Source: Pseudoneurospora amorphoporcata
Taxonomy: Eukaryota; Ascomycota; Sordariomycetes; Sordariales; Sordariaceae
Assembly: GCA_033297205.1 (NCBI GenBank)
Contig: MU859203.1
Span: 31,249-95,248 of the forward strand
DNA length: 64,000 nt
Reading direction: 5' to 3'
Positions within the stretch are counted from its first letter, which is position 1, and each line of letters opens with the position of its first letter. A program made the position numbers and the translations under genes. The notes under the pieces were generated by a model that saw nothing but the letters and a program-made list of their open reading frames with translations, had not been told where the DNA came from and searched no databases. This document shows, piece after piece, positions 11,225 through 21,192 of the stretch.

Positions 11225-12770
11225 GGTGAACTTTGGGAAAACTGAGGGTATCACGGAGTTGTGTGAATGGTATCAACAGCAGAGGAGAGCTGTTAGTTGG
11301 TATGATGGTGCTTAGAGTACCACAACACTGCATAAGCATTCAGGGGTCAAGGCAGGATTATAAGCACCAAGAGATCACTCGGGAACGGTATACACCGAAA
11401 GTCTCGCCGCCACCTATTTTCCTAGGTTTGATGTTAACTTGTACCATCTGGGAAAAAGGCATTCCCGTATATCAGCCATGCAGCCGAAGTTGCACCGCGA
11501 TCGAGGTCATGATGGCGCGGTCGAGAAGTCGGGATCGAGGAACAAGGACACGACATCGCGTGTGTACCGGTCAGCCAGCCAGCCAGTTGCCAGTCCTGGT
11601 TCTGGTTCCTATTTCGCTGTCAGGGGCACATCCGTCCTCGCATCCAACACACCCTTACAGGACAGGCCTCACTTGCAGCACATTCACTCCTCGCCTCCCC
11701 TTTTGGCCCCGACCCAAACCCCTGGCGGATTCCATAAACTCCCGGTTTTTGTGAGGCTGGAAATGGTTCCCGAGTGGTTCGACTTGCATTCCATTTGCTA
11801 AATTGCTTCTTTGGACCTTCTGTTGCAATCGGCTGGTCCCGCGATATCAACGTCGTTAGAAGATAATCCAGAAACCGGCAGGATATCGCCACTACTACTA
11901 TTTGGGATGATGGCAGGTTGAATGGGAATCAGACAAGTTTTGGGCTTTTGAATGGGAATGGTTTGTCTGATCAGAAACGTTGGAAGTCAACATCCCAACC
12001 CGACTTCTTTGGAATTTGTGTGTCCTTGGCCGTGGGGGTTCAAGATTGGCCGAATACAATCATTGCACCCATTTGACACAACCGAATCTCAACGTGGATG
12101 TATATCCATCGAGCTGGTGATTGTCCCACCATCCAAAGTTGGCACTCGAGATTGTCCAGGGCCTTGCAAGTCTAAGAGAGGGTCAAAGTGGCCTGTGCAC
12201 CCTCCAAGATGCCATGCCGGCGCTTCTGTCAAGGCAGCCTGGCGGCAGGCATCCGCCCTCGCACTGCCGGCCGCGCGGCCCAATGGCGGGGTTGAAGCCG
12301 CCAAGGAGGTTCCAGCTCCCAGGTCGTCTTTCAGCAAAGGAGCCACTGAAAGGTTCCTGCGACTGCTTCCGGGACCCTGCCCTGTGACTGCCCGTCATGA
12401 CATCCTTGGACAACTTTCTTTGACCAGAACAACAAGCAAGCAAACCAGAGAGACCCTTCCGTGCCCGCCGAAATCTCTTGGCCATCTCCCACGAAATCCG
12501 AAGCCTGGCCGATTTCCAAGGCAACAACCAACAACAATGAAAGCCGGATTCCCCCAACATAGATAACCCATAATCATCGCCCATCCAATTTGAGGTACAA
12601 GGATCACGTCCGTTGCGGTAAGCTTCGAGTAGCTCTCAAGGTACTTCGCCAACCAGCCATTGCGGTTAAGACGACTACTTGCCAAAACATCCCCGCGACG
12701 CCGAACAAACGGAACGAAGCACAACACCAAGATCAAACAACACCGATTACCTAGCTAGTATACAGCAATC
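11225..12770. other. intergenic region, divergent promoters
   Basis: 1.5 kb between divergent genes. It includes a GC-rich patch near 12200-12300 and several open frames of 80-200 codons on both strands. None shows a domain, a signal peptide or consistent coding character, so none is called. The 5' region of the AMSH-like gene lies at the right end. Confidence 0.4.
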
Positions 12771-14666
12771 ATGGGAAGCGCTACGATAGAGACCGGGAGC
12801 CGGCCCATGAATGTCAAGGAGATATCCGAAAAGGCAAAACAATACGACTGGAATCCCCGGATCGGCTTTAAGTTTTGGGCGCGCGCTGCCAACACCATCC
12901 ATCATGAGGTTTGTTACAAGTCTGCTATGGCGGTAATACCAAGAATGGTAGCTGACTATGATCGGGTGGTTACAGGGGCAAATCTACCTCCACGAAGGAA
13001 GCATAGCTCAAGCGTACATGTTTCTCCTCCGCTACTGTACCCTCGTCCTCGAGGATATGGCGAAGCACCCCGAAGCCAAACTCCCCGAAAACCGAGCCCT
13101 GATGAGGCAACTCAACAACCGGATAAATCTCGTTGTTGAACAGCTTGAACAGCTCAAGCCCCAAATAGAGGAGGCGTACCAGAAGTGGCAGCAGCTCACG
13201 GCCAGCGTAGAAGACAGCAGGGAGAAACGACGATCTACATCTTCGCAGTACGCCAGGCACGCTGCCAATGATGCTGCTTTGTCATGGAACCATATTTCTC
13301 AGGCTAAGATCCTGGATGCTGGGTCAAACCAAGAGTTGGCCGTCGACTTGGCTAGGGAGACGCTGCTCAAGCGACGGAGGCGACGACGACAAGAGAACGA
13401 TGAAGAGGACGAGCGCATGCGTAGGACGTCAGCTGGTTACAAGAAAGACAGAGGCTATGATGTGGACAGGAGACAACAGTACCCTACCCCTCCACCAACA
13501 AACAATCGCTACTCGGAGGACGACGACCTTCGCCGGCAAATGGAGGCCACAAGACGACAACTGGACCGTTCAGGAGGCTATGGGGTTTCGGAGACTGACA
13601 ACGGCACCAGTGATACTGATAGATATCGATCTGTAAACTATCACTACCCAGCCATCAAGCCAACATCTACTTATACATACGACTACCCGAAGCCGGCGCC
13701 GCGGCCGGAAAGCACACAACCACAACCACCACTTCCGCCCAAGGTGATACCTTTCGAGCGGCCACTACCCGTCACTAGACCTCCTCCCCCACCCCCACGC
13801 CCAAGCAAGGAGTCGGGCTCGTTTAGCAGAGATGGAAGGAGGATCGGTATTCTTCCCAGTCAGACAATCCGACTGGTAACCGACGAAGACGAAGTCGACG
13901 ACAGGCCCGCAAGACCGCCCAAAGTCAGTGAACCGCCTCCAGAACCAGAGGAGAAGCCGAAAGAAATGAACAAAGTCACATTCCGCCCCGTCGCCTACCT
14001 CGAAAGCGGCGAGCCTCTCCGATCCGTATTCCTTCCCAGCGGTCTCCGCCGCCGTTTCCTCGAACTTGCCCGCGAAAACACCATCAGAGAGCTGGAGATG
14101 TGCGGCATTCTATGCGGCACCCTGATCAACAATGCACTGTTCATCACCTGCCTGCTGATTCCGGAGCAGGAGTGTTCCTCGGACACATGTGAGACCATCA
14201 ACGAGGAAGCGTACGTCACCTACTGCATCGAGAACGACTTGTTCGTCCTCGGTTGGATCCACACCCACCCGACGCAGACTTGCTTCATGAGCTCGAGAGA
14301 CTTGCATACCCATGCCGGATACCAGACCATGATGAAGGAGAGCATTGCCATTGTTTGTGCGCCGAGATATGATCCTTCGTAAGTATTTTCCGTCCTCTCG
14401 CCGTTCCCCTTCCGAGCATCACCAGCTAACCTACCTCTCAACAAAACAGATATGGTATCTTCCGCCTCACCGATCCTCCCGGCCTCCCGCACATCATCAA
14501 CTGCAACACCCCGGGTGTCTTCCACCAGCATGCCATTCCTTCAGATGAGATCTACTGTAGTGCTCGTCATGCACCAGGGCATGTGTTTGAGTCGAGCAGA
14601 GTTGACTTTGAGGTGGTGGATCTCAGACCTGAGGGGTCCAAGGTGCCGCCGTTCAGGAGGTATTAG
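12771..14666 (+). CDS. AMSH-type JAMM deubiquitinase
   Basis: Zinc metalloprotease of the AMSH/STAMBP class (Sst2 in fission yeast) that trims Lys63-linked ubiquitin on endosomal cargo. Exons 12771-12908, 12976-14378 and 14450-14666 give 585 residues. The N-terminus (about 10-125) matches the USP8-dimerisation/MIT-like helical domain (ISEKAKQYDWNPRIGFKFWA). A long Pro/Arg-rich linker follows, with RPPPPPPRP and PQPPLPPK as possible SH3 ligands. The C-terminal JAMM domain has Glu420 (ELEMCG), His475, His477, Ser485 and Asp488 in GWIHTHPTQTCFMSSRD, so the zinc site is complete. TCFMSS and a following Cys-containing insert are characteristic of the AMSH group. The stop at 14664 is followed in frame by 32 more codons (see that entry). 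It probably acts with the ESCRT pathway, as does VPS4 nearby. Confidence 0.95.
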
Positions 14667-14765
14667 GAATCACCTGCGAGTCCCTCAGCGGCGGCCGCGG
14701 CGATGGGGATTGAGAGGAAGTTGAGGAAGAGTGTGAGTCAGGGGTTTTTGGTTGGGAAGTTTTAG
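14667..14765 (+). other. in-frame extension after the AMSH stop codon
   Basis: Directly after TAG (14664-14666) the same frame stays open for 32 codons to a second TAG at 14763-14765. The translation begins ESPASPSAAAAAMGIERK and ends KSVSQGFLVGKF. The Ser/Pro/Ala start and basic end look like a genuine C-terminal tail. It could be stop-codon readthrough, a recent nonsense change, or a base-call error. Confidence 0.5.
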
Positions 14766-15496
14766 CGCTCGCTTTTGAGTTGGGCGTGTGGGAGGAGTAG
14801 TTTCCGTTGCTGTCTTGCTTCAAAGATCCATGGGGAAAAATATTATTGCTTAACAGGGTGTTACATGTTTTGAGTACAGGAGTTGAGGGCTAGAGTGTAT
14901 GGGTAGCATAGCAAAGGCGTTTTTGGGTGGCGAAATATATTGTCAGGTCCAATGGCCCAAGAGGAAGTATGATTTTGGAACTCATGGAAAGGTTGAAAAG
15001 AGATGGCTGTGGGATGACCGTGTGGTTAGATATTGTTCTGGTTCATACTTTATGCTACATGGAGATAGACTTCATTATTACGTTCATAGGGACACTTGGC
15101 AGCCAATCCGAGTAACTAAGCGTTTTGGCCTTCTCTCCGCCTCTGTAGTGAGCTGGTCATGTGTAATACGCAACACTTGGTCAGTGTCGTTTCATGCCTT
15201 CACTGTGTCCATGGCCAAGAACGCTCAAACAACCTAGTGAAGTCTCTGGTGTTTCCCAATGACATACACAGTTGATCTTTTGGTCCACCACAAGTATCTG
15301 TCGCACATATCGAGAAGCAAAAAAGCCCCAACCAAGACATCCAATTCCCCATTAATCCACCACCACAGTTACTTCGTACAGAGAGCAAGCGAGACATAAT
15401 AGCATCATGATCACACAGAGCTACATGCAGAGAAAAGAAGAAGAAGAAGAATTTAATAAAAAAGACAAAAATTGGAGGGAAGAAAAGCAAAAGATA
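14766..15496. other. 3' region of AMSH-like gene
   Basis: AT-richer sequence between the AMSH-like gene and the tRNA. It contains an (AAG)n tract near 15435-15450. A 112-codon open frame at 14899-15237 shows no recognisable features and is not called. Confidence 0.4.
15483..15492 (-). terminator. RNA polymerase III terminator
   Basis: Two runs of four T on the minus strand begin 5 nt after the tRNA discriminator base. T-runs are the standard Pol III stop signal. Confidence 0.6.
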
Positions 15497-15581
15497 TGGA
15501 CGAGCTGGGAATCGAACCCAGGACCTTTCGCATGCTCGGAAACATGCTAAGCGAACGCTCTACCAACTGAGCCACACGCCC
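15497..15581 (-). tRNA. tRNA-Ala (AGC) with 12-nt intron
   Basis: Minus-strand cloverleaf of 85 nt. The 5' acceptor arm is GGGCGTG, pairing with CTCGTCC plus discriminator A; it has a G3-U70 pair, the main identity element for alanine, and a U6-U67 mismatch. The D arm reads GGCTCAGTTGGTAGAGC and holds the A box. The anticodon stem TTCGC/GCGAA encloses TTAGCA...T, with anticodon AGC. Twelve extra nucleotides sit between positions 37 and 38, the canonical tRNA intron site; the exact edge is ambiguous because AGCAT flanks both sides. The T arm CTGGGTTCGATTCCCAG holds the B box. No CCA is encoded, as expected in a eukaryote. Confidence 0.93.
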
Positions 15582-16132
15582 TGTGGAACCTGATTGGTTA
15601 TTGTTGGAAGTTTTCCCGAAGGTGGGATTATGATTGGAGATGGTGATGGAAGTGTAAATCGTCGGATGGGCTTTCCGGAGCAACAAGGCGTAGGTGTCTC
15701 ATGGTTTCTCGCGGGATTCCTTTGTAAAACGGCTGCTACAATATCTACCTATTATCCTCTTCTCAATACAGAGCATCATGGTGCCGTCCCAGATTCGTCG
15801 TCGTCCCTCGTGGAAAGAGAACAAACTTCGTTTGAAGTTCCGGGTGATGGTGCCCCGATGCCCGGTGGAAGAGGACGGGTGGAAGTTAATTGTTAGTGCG
15901 TCACGACGCTGCCGCTCAATCGTCCAAACAACGACCTCAATTTTGGACTTTTGCCTTTTTCTCGAAAATGAGGAGTCGAATAATAATAATCCTCGATGCC
16001 AGATTTCCCATGCTCTGAGCCATCTTCAATTGAAAGATCTTTGTCCTTGACATTGACCCTGGATCTTGCTGTCTTCCTTCATCGCGGGCAAACCTTCTGC
16101 CTGCCGCTGCCTTAGGTTGGTCTTTGCTTAAG
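15582..16132. other. intergenic region between tRNA and TIR element
   Basis: About 550 bp without a supported gene. An (AAT)n tract lies near 15979-15990. Confidence 0.4.
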
Positions 16133-16510
16133 GGTGTGTTCGGCAAACTTGGAAATGACTTTTCTGAAATGAAACTTTCAGCGGCGCTGCACGGGCTGTC
16201 TTGGAAATTTGGGTTGGGATTGACTTTCAGAATCGGATTTCAGCAGCTCTTAGATGGTGAAATGCTTCATGAACTTCTTGAGAAGAATGTTGTGTTGTGA
16301 TTGGTGGGTTTGGGCATTTGTGGAGAAAACCGTTCATGAAGCTACGGAATTTCCGGCCGGAAACCTTTCGAAATCATCACTTGAACGCGATTGTGAGATT
16401 GACCTTTCTGGAAATTTCTTAGCAAAACAATTCCGGGACATTCGAAAAGGTTTCTGAGGTTGGGTGTCTGAACTTTTGAGAACGCCTCTTCCAGGTTTGC
16501 CGAACACACC
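16133..16510. mobile_element. MITE-like element with terminal inverted repeats
   Basis: A 378-bp segment bounded by inverted copies of GGTGTGTTCGGCAAAC. The match continues as CTGGAA versus TTGGAA, so about 21 of 22 bases pair. The interior has no coding frame resembling a transposase and is rich in TTTCAGAA- and GGAAATTT-like motifs. I see no clear target-site duplication (left flank TGCTTAAG, right flank ACAGCCTA). Non-autonomous DNA transposons have this size and design, but the lack of a duplication leaves the class open. Confidence 0.6.
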
Positions 16511-17480
16511 ACAGCCTAAACCATCAATGATTAGTAAGTCAAAAGGCTCCACATTTCACCTCCGCAATGGATGCTTCCCGACGTTGCGATCTCGTTTCTT
16601 CCCCGCTGCAGAGCATCCATCCTGAGCATCCTGATCAAGATAAACAACCGCCAATTCAGCGGCCGAAGTTTTGAGAAGTGGGATTCGTCCAGGCATCCGG
16701 CATGCCGCTTGGTGACCCGGATTCATGCTTGGTTGACTCGCTGCATTGAGCTTTGGGATGATGAATATGGTGAACAGCAAGCCCAAGGCAGAAGACGGAT
16801 CACAAAGTGTCGACCGTGTAAAACCACGTTTTCGCGTTGCCAACTGGCGCGGGAGCTATTACGTATCCCGTTCATAACGCCGTCAGTCTGGATGAAAAGA
16901 GAAACGCCTTTTCACTTTAATCCTAACATGCGAGTTTGTCAAGATGTTGTAGTACTCCGCGACAGATGCGATGACAACATGCCAACAACAACAACAGTTC
17001 ATACAGGTGGGGATAGCTTGGTACCTATCTCGAGCTCGTTTAGTGTAGGTACGTAGTCACTCGTTCTGCCCCCGGCATCCCGGGCGTCCATGGGTTCGGT
17101 GGAGTCTGTCACCACCCAGCGCCCACCTCCGCACCGCCGGGACATGAGGAGAAACGTTTTCTTAGCATTCCTGGGACAACGCAGGACAATCTGCACACTT
17201 TGCACGACCGCGATTATAAACCCGCTGACTAATTCTTTAATTTATGGAAGCCAATGGATAGTTTCAGTCCGGAACTTTGTCCATCCCGTGGTTTTTGGCG
17301 GGGAGGAGAGGAGGAGTGTGGAGAAGTAGGGTAGTAAAAGAAGGTGGATGATTTGGTCAGCTTGACGTTTCTGACGGTCGTCGAGAGAGGATGCCCCGAG
17401 GGCCATGTCGATCCGCTGGACTCGGTTGCTTCCGAGATGGAGACATCACGAATGCTTGACAAGCAAATGACTTGTTCAGA
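16511..17480. other. intergenic region upstream of GST gene
   Basis: About 970 bp with no convincing gene. The open frame at 16571-17056 has no recognisable features. TACC/GGTA motifs (GGTACCTAT, GTAGGTACGTA) occur near 17020-17055. Confidence 0.4.
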
Positions 17481-17488
17481 TATATAAA
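17481..17488 (+). promoter_or_regulatory. TATA box of GST gene
   Basis: TATATAAA lies 137 bp upstream of the GST start codon. The position is plausible for a TATA element with a leader of about 100 nt; this is inferred from motif and distance only. Confidence 0.5.
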
Positions 17489-17617
17489 CTGAACAACACT
17501 TCCTCTTTGCTTTACCTTTTCGACCTATCCAAACCCCATTACGCCATCCATAACTCGGATCGCAACATCACATCGACTCTCTTATATACCAACAACAACA
17601 CATATCCAAACATCAAA

Positions 17618-18383
17618 ATGGCTCCCTTCGCTACTATCTACACTTATCCCAACAACATGCGCGTCCAGCGTGTATGTTTCCCCTCCCTTTTCTTTTTCCT
17701 TTTCCATTTCTTCTCCTCCTCCAATAATTAACACCCCGAAACAGGCCCAGGCTGTCGCGAAGATGAATGGTTTGGAGGTTGTGGAAGACAACGACTTCCA
17801 ACTCGGCAACGCCTCCGACCCCAAATGGGCCTCCATCCTCTCCAAGTTCCCCTTCGGCAAGGTCCCCGCCCTGTCCACCTCTGACGGCACCCTCAACCTG
17901 ACCGAAGGCCAAGCCATTGTGCGCTTCCTCGCCGAGTCCGGCCCCAAGGCCGACCAGCTTTTGGGCCGCACCGTCGTCGACCGTGCTCGGATCGAGCAGT
18001 GGGCCTGCTTCGCTGAGCAGGAGCTTATGGCTAACCTCACCCCGCCTATGCTCATGGTGTACCGCCCGGACTTGGTGCCCTACGCCAAGGAGGGGTATGA
18101 TACGTTTGCGGCCAAGTTTGAGAGGGCGGTGAAGTATGTTGAGACTGTCCTTACCAAGGGTAATGGCAAGTTCTTGGTGGGCGAGGAGGTCACGGTGGCG
18201 GATGTCATGGTTGCTGGACCGCTGATTTTGGCGAGCAAGTTGTTGTTGGATGCCGAGATGAAGAAGAACAGCGCGCCGAGTGTGGAGGGGTATTTGAGGG
18301 GCTTGTTGGAGGTTCCCGAGTTGAAGGAGGCTTTTGGAGAGTTGGTTACTGTCCAGGAGAGGGTTCGTGGTAAGACTGCGTAA
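17618..18383 (+). CDS. Glutathione S-transferase (eEF1B-gamma-like type)
   Basis: Exons 17618-17671 and 17745-18383 (73-nt intron, donor GTATGT, phase 0) give 230 residues, a normal GST length. The N-terminal thioredoxin fold runs to about residue 85, with FPFGKVPAL, the cis-proline segment, and EGQAIVRFLAES, the Glu-Gly/Ser pair that binds glutathione. The C-terminal helical domain follows, with RARIEQWACFAEQEL and the N-capping region FLVGEEVTVADV. This combination resembles the GST-like N-terminal half of elongation factor 1B-gamma, but the eEF1G C-terminal domain is absent, so it is a free-standing member. Likely a cytosolic detoxification or redox enzyme; substrate unknown. A TATA box precedes it. 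Confidence 0.9.
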
Positions 18384-18976
18384 AGAATTGATGGGGTTGA
18401 TGATACCATGCGTTGGATAGGAAAAAGAGTTAATGATCATAACGCTTCACACACTGGATTTCACTGTTGTGTCAAGGGATGCATGCATATTATGGGGAAG
18501 GCAACGAGTTGATTGAAACTAATGTGTGATGATTGGAAAGACCCGCCCAGAAGTATAACCTCCACGAGATTCCAATCTCCTACCATCCATCTGTCAGATA
18601 TCAATGCACAAGCGCAAGATAAACTGACCATCTGTTCATATCAATCTCAGATTACTTTGATGTCCCCAATCACCAGTCATTATACCCAGCCAGCATATGC
18701 ATCCAGTCCAGAAAACCCGTTCCCAAATGTCAACAAATGCCATACGAAACCCATGATGTTTTCCGAACCCAAGCATGCTATGTGCCCCATACTATTATCC
18801 ATCCATGCAAGGAAATGTGAGAGGGTGTCCTCCGTGCAAGATCTCGCCGCCCCAGAAATGAAACTCCGACGCCAGTGAAATCGAGCTGTGGTGCTGCCAG
18901 CAGACGCCCCAGTATACCGTGGTGAACCGTGGATGATGTGGTGATGTGCTGCCTGCAGCTTCCGCTCAGCGAGGAC
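18384..18976. other. convergent 3' intergenic region
   Basis: 593 bp between the GST gene and the first Hce2-like gene. No supported gene or repeat. Confidence 0.4.
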
Positions 18977-19513
18977 TTACGTGTGGTAAAGACCGTAGAC
19001 GGCAGCGCTCAGGTGGGAAGGGAAATCGCTGGGGCAGTTGGCGTAGCCCTCGGCGCCGACAACGAGGCGGCCATCGGGGGTGGTCCAGCGGAAGTTGTCA
19101 ATCGCATAGTGGATGAAATCTTGAATGTCCTTGTTGCAGCACTCGATCAAGTCGCCGTTGGGGTACTTGTCGAGCTTGCTGGCAATGTTGACAGCGCAGG
19201 TGCCGTAGCTGAGAATCTCCCTGGGAATGACGTTGGCCCAGGACCAGCAGATGGGGGTATGGTCAAAGTCGGGGATGATCACGTCCGCGATGTGGCGGCA
19301 GTCATCGACGAGCGGGGAGCCGGCAGTAGTCTTGGTCACGTATTTGTCGCCCTTGCAGTCGTGGAACAGCATGTGAGGCAAGTCGTGGGTGCTGAGAACA
19401 TTGGTGCCGTTGCGGCCAGCGTCATGCTTGAATGCGCCGAGAGCGGGAGCAGGAGCAGCGCTGACAAGAGCAGCAAAGCTCGGGATGAGGGCGATGAGTG
19501 TCTTGGCGAGCAT
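18977..19513 (-). CDS. Secreted Hce2/Ecp2-like effector-domain protein A
   Basis: Single exon of 178 residues from ATG at 19513. Residues 1-19 (LAKTLIALIPSFAALVSA) form a clear signal peptide with an Ala-x-Ala cleavage site. The mature part contains the Hce2 pattern (homologues of Cladosporium fulvum Ecp2): AGSPLVDDCRHIADVI, a Trp-containing segment, ILSYGTCAVNIAS, and a later CCNKDI and EGYANC. Six or more Cys residues could form disulfides. An upstream in-frame ATG would add about 89 residues without a signal peptide, so it is not used. Hce2 proteins occur in pathogens and saprotrophs; roles range from effector to fungal antagonism, and none can be assigned here. A related gene lies 1.2 kb upstream in the same direction. 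GTAAGT overlaps the stop, so a further 3' exon is conceivable. Confidence 0.85.
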   Translation of the reverse strand: MLAKTLIALIPSFAALVSAAPAPALGAFKHDAGRNGTNVLSTHDLPHMLFHDCKGDKYVTKTTAGSPLVDDCRHIADVIIPDFDHTPICWSWANVIPREILSYGTCAVNIASKLDKYPNGDLIECCNKDIQDFIHYAIDNFRWTTPDGRLVVGAEGYANCPSDFPSHLSAAVYGLYHT

Positions 19514-20676
19514 CTTAACGAGATGAGAGAACAAAAGAGTGAGGTAGTCTTGTGATATGGCTTGCTTATTGTTGTTGTCCTGCTGGTCAAGGTGAGAGAG
19601 TATTGATCCAAGTTGTAAAGCTTGAGAAGATTCGTGAGAGGAGTGGTGATGGATGAACGAAGAAAAAAAGAAAGAAGAGTTTGTGGGAGGAAGGACCCCT
19701 CCTTTATAGCTGCCCGATGGGTTGTTTGTCCGCGACTCGAGGATCATCCACAGGGCAGCAGTGGTGACCGTTCCTTCCAAGTCTGGATTTCCAAGACTTC
19801 GGACGAACGATAACGAAATTATTCTTTGGCAAATGACCGCCCCTCATCCGACTTAGCGGGACTTTTGTGTTTCATCTTACTGCACCTTTTATCTCTCCGT
19901 CCAGCAAGGTTCTCGCCGCTTCCACTCTGTTTTTTCTCGATCTGGTACCGCATCGGGAGTGACATGATAGGGCTTGGCTGCCCTTCTTCGAGGTCTTGAA
20001 GGTGACAGCCTCGGTTCTCGAACGGGACTTGAGCGAGAATATGGTTGTACCAATGATCGAACCACCCGTCGCATGTTTTGGTGTCATCTCCGTCGTGGGA
20101 CAACATGCGCAGTATGGGATGGGTCTGTTGTTATCCGGATAATCCCAAATATAGTAGAAATGTGACCGTCGAGAGTTTGCCGTCATGCAGGTTCCATCAC
20201 CCTGCTTTCACTTGGTGATCACACCTGTACATCTTGGGTCGTGAGAGATGCAGACGCCGTTGCCAGCTGGATGGAGTAGGAGTTATGCTCAGATTATTGT
20301 CCCGTCTCGTGTACTCCCGCAAAGCTCATTATCGCCGTCATTAATGCCTGCCTCCCCACCAAGTATCGCGGCCTGAGCCTAAAGACTAATTAAAATATAG
20401 AAACACAAAGACGCGGATGATTTTAGCCGCAAGGTAGCACAGAAATCGACTGGTGAAATAATTCTCCGAAAATCCCCCCCCATGACTCAGACTACCTCAT
20501 TCCGTGATACAAATGCGGAGAGGTTCTCATAGATAGAGGCGTACGGATACTACCAGCAACCCGGTAAGAGACCGCACGTAAGGGGTGTGGAAAGATGTGA
20601 GCTGAGACCCGTCAGATTGGCCTCGTTTCTCCCTCAGACACTGCGGTATCCTGTGTCCCTGTCGGCCGAAGCTGCC
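19514..20676. other. promoter region of Hce2-like gene A
   Basis: 1.16 kb between the two same-direction Hce2-like genes. It holds the leader and TATA box of gene A and presumably the 3' end of gene B. The 100-codon open frames near 19819-20186 lack features and are not called. Confidence 0.45.
19703..19709 (-). promoter_or_regulatory. TATA box of Hce2-like gene A
   Basis: On the minus strand TATAAAG stands 190 bp upstream of the start codon, inside a G/C-rich flank (GCAGCTATAAAGGAGG). A strong TATA box suggests a highly or conditionally expressed gene, as is usual for small secreted proteins; this is inference. Confidence 0.55.
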
Positions 20677-21192
20677 TCAGAAATCATCATCTGAGTGGTG
20701 GATGTTCCAGATAACTCCATCCGGCCAACTCAGCAGGCTATCGCACCAGAACTCGCCCTCTGCTCCAACGTGGTAGTGTCCGTCTGCATCTTGTAGTGCA
20801 AACTCGGCGACGGCCGCGTCAATTTGGTCAATAATGTCGTCATTGCCGACTTTGAAGATGTCGAGACCGTCGAAACCTCGGACTGCGAAGACACAGGTGC
20901 CATAGGTTGCAAGATTGCGGTGGTGGCCCGACATGGTCCTCCACTCGCCGTCTTTCGCAATGTTACGCTGTAGGTGATTGCAATCCTCAACGAGTGGCGA
21001 TTCAGTAGTTGTTGTATTCTTCATCCAGATGCTTCCCTGGCACTTGATGACTTGGGAATTTTGCTGCGGCGACGACGAGGAGGTAGTAGAGCTATCCTGC
21101 GGAGAGGGCGGACCCGAAACTGTTGCCAGGATCGAAAGAACGCTGGAAGCAAAAACTAAGATGGCCCCAACAAACATGATGACGATATGCAT
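20677..21192 (-). CDS. Secreted Hce2/Ecp2-like effector-domain protein B
   Basis: Single exon of 171 residues. Residues 1-27 are a hydrophobic leader (IVIMFVGAILVFASSVLSIL) that acts as signal peptide or anchor. A Ser/Thr/Pro/Gln spacer follows to about 48. The rest matches protein A segment by segment: TESPLVEDCNHLQRNI, NLATYGTCVFAV, DDIIDQIDAAVAEF, YHVGAEGEFWC and a C-terminal IWNIHH that parallels VYGLYHT. This is the Hce2 domain arrangement. Sequence identity to A looks low, so the pair is an old duplication. It has fewer Cys residues than A. Function is not known; see protein A for the family context. Confidence 0.82.
   Translation of the reverse strand: MHIVIMFVGAILVFASSVLSILATVSGPPSPQDSSTTSSSSPQQNSQVIKCQGSIWMKNTTTTESPLVEDCNHLQRNIAKDGEWRTMSGHHRNLATYGTCVFAVRGFDGLDIFKVGNDDIIDQIDAAVAEFALQDADGHYHVGAEGEFWCDSLLSWPDGVIWNIHHSDDDF

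Noticed and set aside
11952..12584. Overlapping open frames of 130-200 codons between two genes
   Set aside because: Frames on both strands of a GC-rich patch; no domain, no coding-like composition, no splice support.
18929..19555. 208-codon open frame on plus strand
   Set aside because: Antisense shadow of Hce2-like gene A, which has the signal peptide and domain pattern.
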